From contig CM053266.1 in the NCBI GenBank assembly GCA_028583415.1, positions 40,233,758 to 40,297,757 of the forward strand: a stretch of 64,000 nt of DNA, read 5' to 3'. Below the pieces are notes generated by a model. That model was given only the letters and a program-made list of their open reading frames with translations, was not told the origin of the DNA and did not search any database. Within the stretch, counting starts at the first letter, position 1. Each line of letters starts with the position of its first letter. Shown one piece after another: positions 23,723-35,499 of the stretch. This stretch comes from Protea cynaroides. Its lineage: Eukaryota > Streptophyta > Magnoliopsida > Proteales > Proteaceae. The position numbers and the translations under genes are program-made.

Positions 23723-24957
23723 GATGATAAAGAAAATCCTGGACAGTGCACTCTGGACCACTACCCTTGTGGGGGATCATGGGAAGAATAATTAAAAAAA
23801 CTCATTAGATAATTATGAAAGTAATAATGGAGCAAAGTGCCTTTAAGTAGAAATATGTGGGTTTATTGGATGCCTTCTGTCCTTGGAGTTTTTTCAGTCT
23901 TGATTCAACCTCTGAATCATTCAATGCGTATATCAATATATTAGTATATACGCACCGGATAATTTCAATTATTGGATCAGACTAAAAAGACTAGACAACA
24001 AAAAAAGATCCTTTTCCATTATATGTTGAATAAAAATTTCATGCATTATTTCTCATATTATTTAATACGTAAAAGTACTCTAGTTAGATTTACTGTTTTA
24101 TTTTTTTTTCATTTGCTACCTCCATTTTGATTAAAAAAATGAGGATGTTGTAATTAGTAATCAAATTTTGGGTTGGTTGTGGGGGATCAAAATCAAGATA
24201 TTTTGAAATTGCAAGTAGTTCAAAATTCAAAATAAATATTTTAAAATATTTCAGATTTCGATATTTCAATTGAAAGTTTTATTTTATATACTTTTACCTT
24301 TTCAAAATTTATAATTAATTTTTTCATAGAATTAACAAGTAAATGATTGTTGACAATTTGATGCAATTTCTCATACTTTTTCATCTTATAATTTACAAAT
24401 TCAATCAAAGGGGGAAAAAATATTTTACAAATTAATTTCCTTCTTTAAGTAAAGAAATACATTTTTATTAGACTATATATATACGTTATAACCATAAGGT
24501 TACATTGTTTATGAATACCTAAACAAAACTGATTATATATGCTCTATTGTATTATCGTCCTTATATTATATGGACTATACCGTAGTAAAGGTGTTACTTT
24601 AGGCCGGCCTAGAATTGGAATCATCTCAGAACTTTGTTAACACCCTGCATTGGCCCGTCTTTTGATTATATATTGGGAATTTCTCACCATACAAACTATC
24701 AAATAGTTTTGAGTCATCTCAATCTTAATAAAATATTTATTCATACATAACTATTTAAAGATTGTTAATTAATTGCATACACATATTTAATGCAATTTAT
24801 GGATATGAGTTATGTAAATTTGTTTTCCCACAATCATTTGCATAATTGAATAATTGACCCTTTGTTTATGGAAGCAAGGACCGGGAGGTCTCGAATTTGA
24901 ATCTAATAAGAAAACATGATTCCACACAAGAAACCCTAACAAGGAGGGTTACCATAG
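23723..24957. other. Duplicated LOX 5'-flank sequence, non-coding
   Basis: Matches the upstream side of LOX copy B: 23723-24290 against 35683-36740 (with insertions there), and 24370-24870 against 38670-39140. Shared landmarks include AAAATCAAGATATTTTGAAA and CTATCAAATAGTTTTGA. No gene is present. Confidence 0.65.
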
Positions 24958-25185
24958 GATCCACATCCTCTCCTATCCTCCCAAACCTCTAGGAGGAGAG
25001 GGGACGGTCCTGTTAGATAGCTGACACTTGGGGCTCAGGTGAATCCGAACCTTCCATTAAAGCTGACAAACTGAGCCGACAAGGGGGTGTCGGGTTGAAT
25101 GAAGAATTTGGTCACCCAAGTCCTAAATGTCGACTATCCAATGAGACCGTCGCCTCTCCTCCAGAACCTCTAAGAGAAGAAGATT
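24958..25185. mobile_element. Palindromic MITE, copy 2
   Basis: Left end GGATCCACATCCTCTCC; core GAGCCGACAAGGGGGTGTCGG; right arm GCCTCTCCTCCAGAACCTCT. Same family as 62813..63051, more diverged. Confidence 0.65.
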
Positions 25186-25612
25186 TAAATACGTTACGAT
25201 ATAAGTATAAAAACTACATAAAACATGAGGAGCTGAGACGCACTGTTTCGTGAATGAAAGGATAAACTGTTCATGTAAAAGCAACCTAGACGGCGACATA
25301 CTCAAATAATTGGATTCTAAATTTGGCTAAAATCTTTTTACCTTAAAAAAACAAGGCTAAAATCCACAGGAAAAATAAAATAATACAGATGCCATGGTTT
25401 GTATGTTTCTTTCGTTTTGGAGAAAAACAAAAATTCGATGGGACAAAATCTCATCTATTTTTTTATTGTTTATTGCAAGGCTGGACTTTTTGGGACGTTT
25501 CATCCGCATATTAAAGTATTGGAAAACGTGTAATTTGACTCCATTCACATCTTGAATCTGAACAGTAAAAACTGGACCGTCGTTTGCAGATAAAGTGGGA
25601 TTCTGGGATTCG

Positions 25613-26100
25613 CATCCTCTCCTCTCACATGGGAAGGTACAGAAATCCTCTTTTCTCTCCGTATAGGCGGGAGAGTTGACGGCCTAGATGGATGGCTGTC
25701 ACCTGACTCTTGGATGCATTCGAGCCATCCATTTGAACCGTTATCCTAGCCGACAAGCTAAGCCAACAGGCGTGTCTGCTCAGCGGATGGAGGGCTCGGA
25801 TCCACCCGAGAGCCAGGTGGCAGCCATCCATCCGGGCCGTCAACTCTCCCTCCCAAACTCAGGCGGGAGAGGATGTGGATCCGATGGGAAGACATCGGTT
25901 ATCTATCCTGGATGGCCGTCACATGGTTCTCAGTGAATTCGAGATCCATGTCTGTGCAGACACCCAGTCGACAAGCTGAGCCGACACACTGACAGGGGAT
26001 GTTGACTCGGACGTGGGTCTTGGATTCACCTGAGAACCACGTGGAGGCCATCCGAGGCAGGTTGGCGCATCCTCCCCACTAGGAGGAGACGATGTGAATT
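25613..26100. mobile_element. Two adjacent palindromic MITEs, copies 3 and 4
   Basis: Copy 3 runs from about 25613 (GGATTCGCATCCTCTCC) to about 25882 (GGAGAGGATGTGGATCC). Copy 4 follows at once, to about 26100 (GGAGGAGACGATGTGAATT). Both have the GAGCCGACA / GTGTC core and arms carrying GAGAACCACGTGG-type sequence. The open frames on both strands here arise from the palindrome and are not genes. Confidence 0.7.
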
Positions 26101-26149
26101 AGGGATTGTGACCCAATCGGCATCATTTTGATGGAAAGAGCAAGTATGG

Positions 26150-27340
26150 TATCATTTGGATGCATATGCATGTTGAATTTGGATGCCTATGCCCAAAGGA
26201 TCATAGCCATTTAAAGTGTTCCAATGCATTTTGACAAGCCAATGAGGATATACCAATACACTTTGAGTGGCTGGGATCTTCACTGTCACTTTCGTCTCAC
26301 TATGGAAAATCTCAATCCGTTGAATTTTTTTACTCTCAACTAGTGATGTGGTTCTCATGGGTATGGTTTTTTTCACACATTGCTTCACTTTGAAGGTTTT
26401 GAAATTTAGTCTACATGCTTCTGCCAAGATGGGTGATTTTGCGGTTCTAATTTCAAGTTCGGATCTCCTGCATGAATATGTACACTTTATGGGTGGTTGT
26501 ATCGTTTTCTTTTTCATTACTTACCACAGCTTTGTCTATAAGATCTTGAAAAAACACCTCAGTCGTTCTCTTCTTGCAACTCTGAAAATGATTTTGAATC
26601 AAAATTGTCACCAAAACGAATAAAGTGGGGAAAAAGGTCCTAGTGCTAATTAGCTCAGGAAGTGTCCAATCCCCGATTACAGCAACATGATCATTGATTC
26701 CAACCATGACGATTCAAATAATCGAACAATAAGTACTATCACATAATGGGTGTTTTGTTTAGTAAAAAAATTTAAGTTAACATTGTTAATTTTAAAAAAA
26801 TACAAGTAAATCTATAAGTGGAAGAAAAAGTCTCTAGAGTAAACAAAATATCAAGAGGAGGTCCGAATAATTTTATTTCCCTTTATTTTATTACACTGCG
26901 AGTGCCATTGTGACCCCATCAGCATCATTTCGAAGACTGTTATGATCCCACATTAGAATCACATATCTATCAAGTATGGTTCTTAAGTCTTGGGGTTTTC
27001 CCACTTAATAGACTAGTCTTTTGAGTTGGGCTCTCCTTTGGATTTGAGTTATAAAATTTGGTGCTTTCATTGAGAGGCCGATACTGCGGGAAGGGCGACC
27101 TAGAGAATGAGCGAACTGGGAAAGGGCTACCTGGTGAAGCAGAGTGAAAGCCGTCCAGAGTGGGCAATCTAGAGTGGGCCGACATGGGCGTCGGCTTTGA
27201 AAAGCGGGTGGCAATGTTATGATCCCACATTAGAATCTCATACCTACCAAGTATGGTTCTTAAGTCTTGAGGTTTTCTCACCTAATAGACTAGTCTTTTG
27301 GGTTGGACTTTCCTTTGAACTTGAGTTATAACAAAGACAC
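26150..27340. other. Duplicated flank with a conserved exon-like segment
   Basis: Matches 39430-40030 in the unit of LOX copy B. On the minus strand both copies begin near a Met and read GI.D.VAVIGDWT.PE, followed by a segment ending in DKAV before GTAAGT (26525-26705 here; about 39840-40010 in the other). This looks like the 5' coding end of a host gene that I do not recognise. Bases 26990-27330 contain two near-identical segments (CTTAAGTCTTG.GGTTTTC.CAC.TAATAGACTAGTC). Confidence 0.45.
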
Positions 27341-27343
27341 TAA

Positions 27344-28114
27344 GGGCCCGTTTGATAAAACTTTTGTTTTCGGATTCTGGATTCTGGTTCAAATTTGGAT
27401 TCTACTCCAAGCTACTCCAGGATTATTTTGGAGTAAAAACTTGTTTGATAACGCAATTCTAAAATGGATTCTAGAGCATTTTTGAATTAGAAACACGTTT
27501 GATAACACACTATCCCCCTAATCGAAGTCTAGAAAAATAGTCGTGGTAGTAGTAAGTGATGGTAGTGGGTGGTGGCGGTGGTGGGTGGTGGTGGGTGGTG
27601 GTGGCGATGATGGTGGTGGTGGGGTGGTGGTGGCGATGATGGTGGTGGTGGGTAATGGCAATGGTGGTGGGTGGTGGATGATGGGTGGCGGTGGCAATGG
27701 TGGTGATGGCGGTGGTGGTGGTGGTGGTTATGGTGATGGCAGTGGTGGCGGTGGTGGTGGTGGTGGTGGTGGTGGTGGTGGTGGTGGCGGTGGCGGTGAC
27801 AGTGGTGGTGGTGGTGGTGGTGGCGATGGTGGTAGTGGGTGGAGGCAGCGATGGCAAGGGTGGTGGTGGTGGTGGTGGTTAAGTGAGAGTCAAGTGAGAG
27901 TTGACTCTTTTCTTTCTTTTAAAAAGTTGATCCAACAGTTTGGAGCAAGTATTTATGATTCCAAAATTTTAGATTCTGGAATCATTTTGAATTCTATTCA
28001 CTCTGTGGGAGTTGAAATCCAATCAAACTTATCAAACGTTCTTCTACTCCAAAATGGCTCCCTAAGAGCTAGAATCTATAAAATCCAGAAGTAGAAGTTT
28101 TATCAAACAGACCC
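27344..28114. mobile_element. PIF-like TIR element with TGG-repeat core, copy 2
   Basis: The left TIR GGGCCCGTTTGATAAAACTT and right TIR AAGTTTTATCAAACAGACCC are near-perfect inverted repeats, with TAA on both sides (27341..27343 and 28115..28117). The centre (about 27541-27880) is a TGG/GGT tract, the reverse complement of the CCA tract in copy 1. The long open frames here, rich in Gly or Val, are low-complexity artefacts. Confidence 0.85.
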
Positions 28115-28449
28115 TAAAATGATTAGCTCACCTGCCTATTCGTCTTCAATCTTCAATTTCTAACTTTCTAGCTCTGTGCTGCTGCTTCACTCATAGCCAT
28201 TCAATTCAAGATTTTATTTTACTTCATTGCCGACTAACGAAATTCGTGGCTTAGCTGTTCTAACTTGAATGGATTCTCATATTGTCATGCGTATGTTTAC
28301 TTACACGTGTTCAATTCATTGTTTCTTCATCTCTCTACGTCTTCTCATCACCATTAAAGGATACCATAAACCAACAATCCTGTGAAACTTTAAATAAAAT
28401 CTTTAAAAGGATATTTTGATTCCCTACAAAAGAAAAAAATAGATATTTT

Positions 28450-29435
28450 TATTACTGGTTCAGATACCAGTGGGGCCTCTTCTTTTAAGATTAGTTATAG
28501 GCAGTCCTTTATTAAAGGAGCTCCTCTTTGCCATAGATGTGGTGAGGCGTAGGAAACCATCAAGCATAGTCGTTTTCTTTGTCCTATTACTCGGGCATCA
28601 TGGTTTGGATCCAATCTTTCTTATAGAGTCCTTGTATTTGGTCAATGACTGTGTGATTGGGATTTTTTTTTTCAAAGACTCTAAAAAGAAGGCTTGCACT
28701 GACTTTTGCTCAAGCCACTTTTCTCCTATGGCAGTTATAGAAAGTCAGAAATGATTTTCATTTTAATAACAAGGATTGAAGTCCATTGGAGATTATTAGA
28801 AAAATAGAGGAGGATTTTAAGGAATTCTTGAATTTGGTTCCTTCTTTGGAGGATAAGTGTGCTGGCGGAGACTCAGTTGATTAAAGAAATATGGCTACCT
28901 CCTCCAAAAGGAACGTATTCAATATGCTTTTTTTTTTGGAGGTTGACAAGAAATGAAGGATAAGCTTTATTTTCAGAGATGATCAAATGCATCGGATTTT
29001 AGTTGTATCTAAAGATGTGGATGCTAACTCGGCTTTCAAAAGGGAGGCCTTGGCTATTTTTGGGCCTTGACTACTATTATAGAAGGAGGTTTCTCCAACA
29101 TTTAAGTGGAGTTTGGGTCATATTCGGACTCTCAATGGCCCTTCCAGGTTGTGTGAGGTGGAACTTGAGTGCATTAGAGATGATATTTTTGAGCTTAATT
29201 CTAGGTGAACAATTTATTTTTTCTTTTCTTCCCAGAAAGCCAATGAACTGGCTTATTCCTTGGCCAGGGAGGCCATGTCATCTAGGGGAATGGCCGAGAA
29301 TGGCCAGGTGGCCATTTTCTATTCTTTGAATGATCTTTGCTATCGTGATGTCTCACGTATATCCTTATCTTTGTTTTTTGTTTTTTATTGAATTTTTATA
29401 TTACAAAAATAAATAAATAAATAAATAAATAAATA
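28450..29435 (+). mobile_element. 5'-truncated non-LTR retrotransposon (LINE)
   Basis: 3' part of a LINE. Around 28515-28625 the broken frames match the zinc-binding end of a LINE reverse transcriptase (CHRCG, then SLFLCPITRASWF). At 29015-29330 they match an RNase H-like domain, ending ANELAYSLAREAMSSRGMA. Several frameshifts and stops are present. The element ends in an AAAT-type tail (TAAA units at about 29405-29435). Confidence 0.75.
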
Positions 29436-29530
29436 CAAAACTCAAACATCCTTTCAATTCAATGAATTAATGTCAAGAAAAATCGATGTCAGGAAAACCT
29501 TGACATCAAAACCATCAGAATCATGCCAAC

Positions 29531-29533
<3 letters not shown>

Positions 29534-29575
<42 letters not shown>
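29534..29575. repeat. GA microsatellite
   Basis: About 20 GA units. No gene is nearby. Confidence 0.95.
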
Positions 29576-29580
<5 letters not shown>

Positions 29581-29634
29581 CTTTTCTTTGGTTTTAGATG
29601 GAAATGAATTTCGTGGGAGAAAAAAAAAATCCAC

Positions 29635-30100
29635 ATGTAGATAACCGAAGGAAAGATACAAACATGGGAAAACTTACGTTGATAAGAGAATACTAATTAA
29701 GAACGTGACTGAGAAAGGAAAGGCAGCTCCTTCTCAGAACCGGTGAGACAAACAGAAAAGGGCCCACAGTTCTCTAGTGGGCGGATGCACATCGTCTTCT
29801 CCCAGTGATTTTGGGAGGACGCGGCAACCCATCTCGGATGGTTGCCACCGGTTGAACCGAGACCCGCCCGGGCCGACAACCCCGGCGGCTCGACTAGGTC
29901 GGCCCGGACATAGGTCTCGGTTTCGAGAACCACGGGCGGCCATCCGGGCGGGCCACCGTCCTCCCAAAACCCGGGGGGATGCGGATCCCTAGTGGGCGCC
30001 GCACATCTCCTCGTCGTTTCTACTTTTCCTCAACCGTCCTATTCTGCCAGTGGAGATGATCCTCAGCCGCTAATCTTGCAAACTAAGGGAACCCCTAACG
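29635..30100. other. Duplicated spacer shared with 51250-51540
   Basis: Starts TGTAGATAACCGAAGGAAAG in both places and continues through AGGGCCCAC..TTCTCTAGTGGG to CAGTGGAGATGATCC or its match. Here it is split by a palindromic MITE; the other copy is uninterrupted. Confidence 0.75.
29785..29988. mobile_element. Palindromic MITE, copy 5, with target duplication
   Basis: Begins GGATGCACATCGTCTTCTCC and ends near GGATGCGGATCC. The flanking sequence CTAGTGGGCG occurs on both sides (about 29775-29784 and 29989-29998), and the homologous empty site at 51411-51421 has the motif once. A 9-10 bp duplication points to a Mutator-like mover. It is GC-rich compared with its surroundings. Confidence 0.8.
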
Positions 30101-30239
30101 AGGTATTTTAGTCAACAAGATGTTTACATATCAGAAAACGGAAGGTATTGAATTCAATCTTTTTTATTATTTGGAATCACTCACACAGGGTGTTAAGTGT
30201 TTTTCTTTCTGTTATAATCAGCCATAGGGACCTAATTAG

Positions 30240-30800
30240 TGGGAATAATATTAAAACAATTTTTTTTAAATAAATATGGCAATCAGTTTATGATGCTTCA
30301 CAGTAGACCCAAGTTTGGTAATGAAGATAAAGGTTTTTTAAAAAGTCCTAAAGGGGTCAACAAAGAATCATCCGATCACCTTTGTCAGTTTTTCAAAGAA
30401 GAAGCACCTGTTTTCAATGGACCTCAAATCGTTCCAAGATTCTCATCACTAGATGATTTGGTGAGGCTAGGATTTGTCGTTGTATTTGGTCTTTTTCATT
30501 TTTGAAGTTAGAGATTAGAATTTCGAACCGAGGGTTTGTCGAGAAAAGATTGATGCCATTCCTATGCGAGAGATCTTTGTGGGTGTCCCTTGAACTGGAG
30601 TTGGACCAGAATTGCTAAAATTGATTTGTCAGCCAAATTAAAAATGTAAATAAATCGATATGAAATTAGATTGGAGTGAAATTAGTTTATGCTCATTAAT
30701 TCATCTGCCTATCAAAGACACGCAACACGCAATGAGTTGATGTAACAAAGAGTTGTTATTAATAGAAAAGTCCTTATTAATAAGCCACAAATTGACAATA
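30240..30800. other. 3' flank of LOX copy B, homologous to 1830-2290
   Basis: Shares AAAGGGGTCAAC, CAGTTTTTCAAAGAA and TGATTTGGTGAGGC with unit A and continues in register to the gene end. An 88-codon frame at 30239..30505 is open here but broken in unit A. I regard it as spacer and not as a gene. Confidence 0.6.
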
Positions 30801-30812
30801 CAAATCCAACTT

Positions 30813-33800
30813 TTAAATGGAGATGCTGTAAGGAACTCCTTTTCCTGTAACCCCAGCTTCTGAAAATGGCTTCAAGAGCTCGTAAGGTACCACTCCTGCA
30901 CCACTTCTGTTCTTTAAATTCAGATCTGTGTTTCTTCCATCAATTATCCCTTCAAGCTCCTTCAATCTCCCATTGAACCTCTCAAAAGCAGCATTTATGA
31001 CAGGATTATCAGACCAAGCTCTCTCACTCACAGCTCCAAGGTACTCCTCATCCCCTGAGTGGTTAGACAACACGTCCAATATGGCCATTACCTTAGTAGC
31101 CTGTATTTGTGAAGGGAAAGTCTTCAATAGTGTAATCTCTGGTTTATTTAAGAATAACTTCATCTCTTCCTCCGACGGTTCCTCTGTTGGAATGTTTGTC
31201 CTCGTGATTGTTGGTCGGTTTGGGAAGTAGCCTCCATAGTGGTATTGGCCGAAGTTGACGGCGGCGTGGTGGCCGGAGGTGACCCAGATAATGGTTGTCA
31301 CCACCTGGATTAGATCATCCTGGGTTTTCAGAACGGGCCACCATGGTTCATCCTTCTTGTCTCCGTGGCCCTTCGTTCTTACCTCAGTCCACCATGCTTG
31401 GAGTTCTTCATCAGTTTCAACAGGGCTGCCTTCTGAAGGATAGAAGTGATTGACGTAGTCACTCACCCATTCCTTGAGGATATCCCAAAGGATAAGACCA
31501 TCATTAGCAAATGGGTAATCCTGAATTGTCAACTTTAGACCATGCTTAGCTGTTGGATCCTCAACTGCCATTCCTCTGGCCATCAGTGAAAACCAATCAT
31601 TAATCAGTGCATACCTCTTCTTTTTCAGTAAAGAACTTATTCATGATGATTTAATGGGTAGGGGTGGCAAATTTAAGTCCCAATCTAATAGACTGATCGG
31701 ACCAAACCAAAATATTTGAAATCCACACTATGGCTATGGTAAATTGGTTAAGCGAGTCTTACCTTCTAATCAAGTCTGCGGGCAAACCCTCCTTATCGAA
31801 CCTCCAGAACTGGTCGTAATACGCAGAGCTGATCTCCATTGAGTACTTCCCTGGAGAGAAGGTCGTCTCAATGATCCCACCTCCATTAATAAGGAGCGAT
31901 CGAGCTAGAGCATTGATCTCCATGGTGTACCGCAAATGTGGCCACAATAACCGGTAAATTGGGTGCATCGAACTTAGCTGCCGATTCGCCGCAATTATGT
32001 AAGGTTCAGTACAACAGTGTGTTCTTAGCCTGCAAAATTCAAAATTCGTAGCAACAATAGAGTTATGAGACCCATCTCCTGTCACAAAAATAGCTAGATC
32101 AATGCCAAATTCATTTCCGCTTTCGGTCTAATAAAAAACTTCTTACTGTCAACTTTCTAACTCAAAAATTCGAATTAACGAATGGAAAGACTCTTACATA
32201 TATATAAAACACCCAAGGTTCTAGCCTCTGAACAATGTGGGACTATTCCCAACACTTACCAGTGGACAACAAGCTGGTGAAAACCAGCATCATGGGCACA
32301 AACATGAGCTTTAGCAATTTTCCAGAGCCAGCAGCTTGTGGAATCCCAACCAGGGGCGAAGACCTGCCTCCACATAGGTTTATCGTCTTTGGGAGGTCGA
32401 GTAAGCTCAATCGCTAGAGGTCTCAATGTGTCGTCATGGGTGAGCATGAATAACGTCCTTGAGCCATACAATGTCGTCCCTTTGAGCTCTCTCACTTTGT
32501 TGACGTAAGGCAACAGGAGGTCATGATAATCTAAGATGAAGAGTTTCTTTCGCTCTATGGCCTGCAAGGCATGCAATTAACCACAAATTACAAAATTCAA
32601 TATATGTCTGAGAAGATTATCGATCAAATCCTTGGTTCTTATCGTACCTCATCAAGTGTCATGACACCTTTGATCTCTCTCTCAATAAGTTCTTTTGTAA
32701 TTGCAGACTCAGCTGTGCCATAGATCTCTGGGTCGAGTTTGCTCTTCAGTGGCCACTCCTGCAATATTTTATGCACATAATTAATTGGGCCAAAACCCAT
32801 TAACGTGTAGTCTTGTTTCTGTCCTTCTCAGCCCATTTTGGAAGCCTACTGAGGCAAACCACGCGGAGAGTAAAATATAGAAGATAAAAAGAAGTTGGGG
32901 TTTTCTTATTTAGGTTTTAAATGAGACTGGGCGAATGGGCTGGTCAGGCTACTACCGGGCTAAGCCTAATTGAACCAAGGCCGATATCTTTCATATGCAT
33001 CAGCCCAAAACTAAATCAATAAGGATTTGGTATGGTTTGGTTTCAGGTTATTTGGGTTTGGTTCAGCTGGGCCAACTAGTTTGGGGCACATTCTGGACCT
33101 GATGGCTCCGGCTATGGATTCTGCATAAGATCCAAAAGACCCGACAGTTTTGTATAATTAGAGCATACCGTGACCAACTGAATACTGTAGGGGTTGAGAC
33201 CAGCCAGAGTCTGGCGCGAGAATTCCTCATCTCTGAACCAAGAGAACTTGTCTCCTGCAGTAGAAATCTTATATAAGCACAGATATATATATGAATATAA
33301 GTACGTAATTAAGAGAGAGAGAGAGAGAGAGTAACTGTTAATAATTTCAGGGACCTCAAAGAGCAAGATGTTCTCTCCTTTTTCAGCGAGGGTCTTAAGA
33401 AGCCTTGGCAAAAGGGAGGTGAAGGAAAACCCATGTTCTTTAAGCTTAGGTATGTTGATCCCTTCATTGAATAGTGAATCAATGGCAGTGAAGTATGGGA
33501 ATCCCAGTTCTGAATCAATGACTGCCGTCTCAAGTGAAGGAAGCAGAGCATGAAGCACTGACTTTATTGTCTTGCCTATGAAATTCTCCTCCTTCAGGTC
33601 TGAAAATGCCTCATCTCGAGGCACATATATGGTTGATGAGCTCCTTTTCTCCGACAATGGATCTGTAGATTGCACCATTAGAATCCAAACATCATGTTGA
33701 GGCTACGTTTGGCAGTCATGATTAATTAATCTTTGAAATGGAAGGTTTGTATTTTCACTTTCAATTTTCATTTATAAAAAGTAGGTAAAAATATCATTGA

Positions 33801-35375
33801 CAATATTAATGTGGCAATGCACCTTTTTCAGAACGAGGGCGTCCGGTTCTGCAACGTCTGGGATAAGGGTGCTGTGAACCACCAAGAACAGGACGAGCTA
33901 ACTCAGCACTACTGTCCGGGTTTCCCAAATCATTGTAGGTATCGTAGTCGTATACCCTATCGTTTGTCTTTCGTTCTCCTACTCCGGTCCCACGCAAAGT
34001 TTCCAGCTCCTTCTCTCTCAACCTCTTCAGTCCATTGGGTGTCTCCGATGGCAAATACGTCTGCATCATAAACACACAAACCCATAATAAAGATTGGGTT
34101 CTTAGTAGGCCCACATGCATTTCTACTCAATTCAATTATTTATAATTGCGTGGAACTTCTTGTTGGCTTAGCAATCTTTTTCGTTCTTAAGTTTCTGATC
34201 TCGAGTGATCACTCTCACCATCGATCAACTTACGACAATAAATTCAGAAACATGAATTAGAGATTATATCTTTCAAGTTAGTAGATAGAGATAGAGAAGA
34301 TGACCTTACTAGTGAAGAAGATCCTCTTCTCTTTGTTAACGGACTTGCTGTGAACAAATGAACTGCAGACAACGTTAACAGGGCCATTAATGAAACCCTC
34401 AAGGACTATGTGGTTGAGGTACATCTCCTTGTGATGCTCATTCTCCACCAGAACTGCACCCACTACAAAATCCTCCGGAACCGTCAAGCTACTCTCGTAC
34501 TTCACCACGTTGTTCTCTTTACTAGTCCTATGAGCATACCCCGTGACTGTCTTCTTCTCCAATCCAGTAGCTGCACCAGTTTGAAATTATAAAAACCATT
34601 AAAAACACTAAATGGGCTTCATCCTTTTTCGTTTAGTTTGACAACTTGATCCACTTTTTTATAACGTCAATCTTATATTTTAATTAAGTCAGAAGATCCA
34701 GTTGATCAGTGGTCCAATATCAGAAAATGAAGTCTTTTCCGGTGCCTGTACAGGACCACAGTTTGTGTGGTCCGATTGTAATAACAAACGATAAGATTTG
34801 AAATCTTTTAGGACCAAACTGCAATAATGCGATGAATCCATACCTGTCTGAGAGGGACAAAGTGATTCAACTAACAAAAATACCCAATCAAATGTAGAAT
34901 GAATCATATTTAATAATATTATAATCAAATATGTATTAAAATAATGGAAATTGATCTAGGGCTTCTTCTAATAATACCAGATTGCTGTGGCTTTGGAAAT
35001 AAACTTACTAGAATCAAAGTCTGAGCTAACGAGTTCCAACAGCAACGATTTGCCAAGCAAGTCACCAATGTCGTCGAGGCCTTTTTCCAAATCAAGGTTA
35101 GAGAAGAAGCCGCCGGCAGCTATTTGCACACTTACTACTGCTTTTATCGTCAGTGACTTCCCAACAACAGTCTCGGCGACCGCTTTAGTTTCGCCGGAAA
35201 TGCACCTGACAGCACAGTTCCTCAGTTTTTTACGGAGAAACGGCGATGGCCCATGTATGTTGAGCTGTGCACCTCCATGACCGGAGACGAAAGACTTGCG
35301 CAACAGAACCAACGAACGAGCAGATTCAGTATGATGTAATACTTTAGGGTTCAACATACTGATTGTGGGTTTCAA
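30813..35375 (-). CDS. LOX2: 13-lipoxygenase, chloroplastic type 2 (LOX copy B)
   Basis: Tandem duplicate of copy A with the same plastid 13-LOX role. Exons in transcript order: 35375..35009, 34570..34305, 34060..33823, 33662..33336, 33254..33169, 32758..32648, 32561..32260, 32029..31763, 31575..30813. They sum to 2727 bp (908 aa and stop), with frame kept at every junction. It has a full-length transit-peptide region containing a basic stretch ([11 protein letters not shown]), then PLAT and catalytic domains. Iron ligands are at about H555, H560, H758, N762 and the C-terminal I908. Exons 2 and 4-9 have the same lengths as in copy A; exon 3 is one codon shorter. The donor of intron 7 abuts a TRIM solo LTR. 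It appears functional. Confidence 0.93.
32147..32254 (-). mobile_element. TRIM solo LTR at a 5' splice site of LOX copy B
   Basis: 108 bp matching the LTRs of the TRIMs at 52352 and 53226. On the minus strand it starts TGTTGGGAATAGTCCCACAT. Plus-strand CTTAC lies on both sides (32142..32146 and 32255..32259), a perfect 5-bp target-site duplication. The right copy, read on the minus strand, is the GTAAG donor of intron 7. Copy A has the same site without the insertion (4134..4138). Confidence 0.92.
33313..33330. repeat. GA/CT microsatellite at an intron 4 donor, copy B
   Basis: Short GA run directly inside intron 4, at the same place as 5455..5480 in copy A but with fewer units. Confidence 0.8.
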
Positions 35376-35487
35376 ACTTGAAATTCAGAAAGGGAGAAAG
35401 AAAGAAAGAAATGGCTGAAGATCTAAGAGCTAGCTAGCTCTCTCTCTTTCTTCCTGGCTTTGTGCTCTAAGCTAGTGTTTTGAACCA

Positions 35488-35497
35488 CCTTATATAA
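35488..35497 (-). promoter_or_regulatory. TATA box of LOX copy B
   Basis: TTATATAAGG on the minus strand, about 115 bp before the ATG, in the same context as copy A. Confidence 0.7.
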
Positions 35498-35499
35498 AA

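Noticed and set aside
25625..25936. Open frames on both strands around 25.6-25.9 kb
   Set aside because: They lie within palindromic MITEs, where complementary arms keep frames open on both strands.
27543..28094. 183-codon Gly/Val-rich open frame and companions
   Set aside because: Translation of a TGG/GGT microsatellite inside a transposon; low complexity with no domain.
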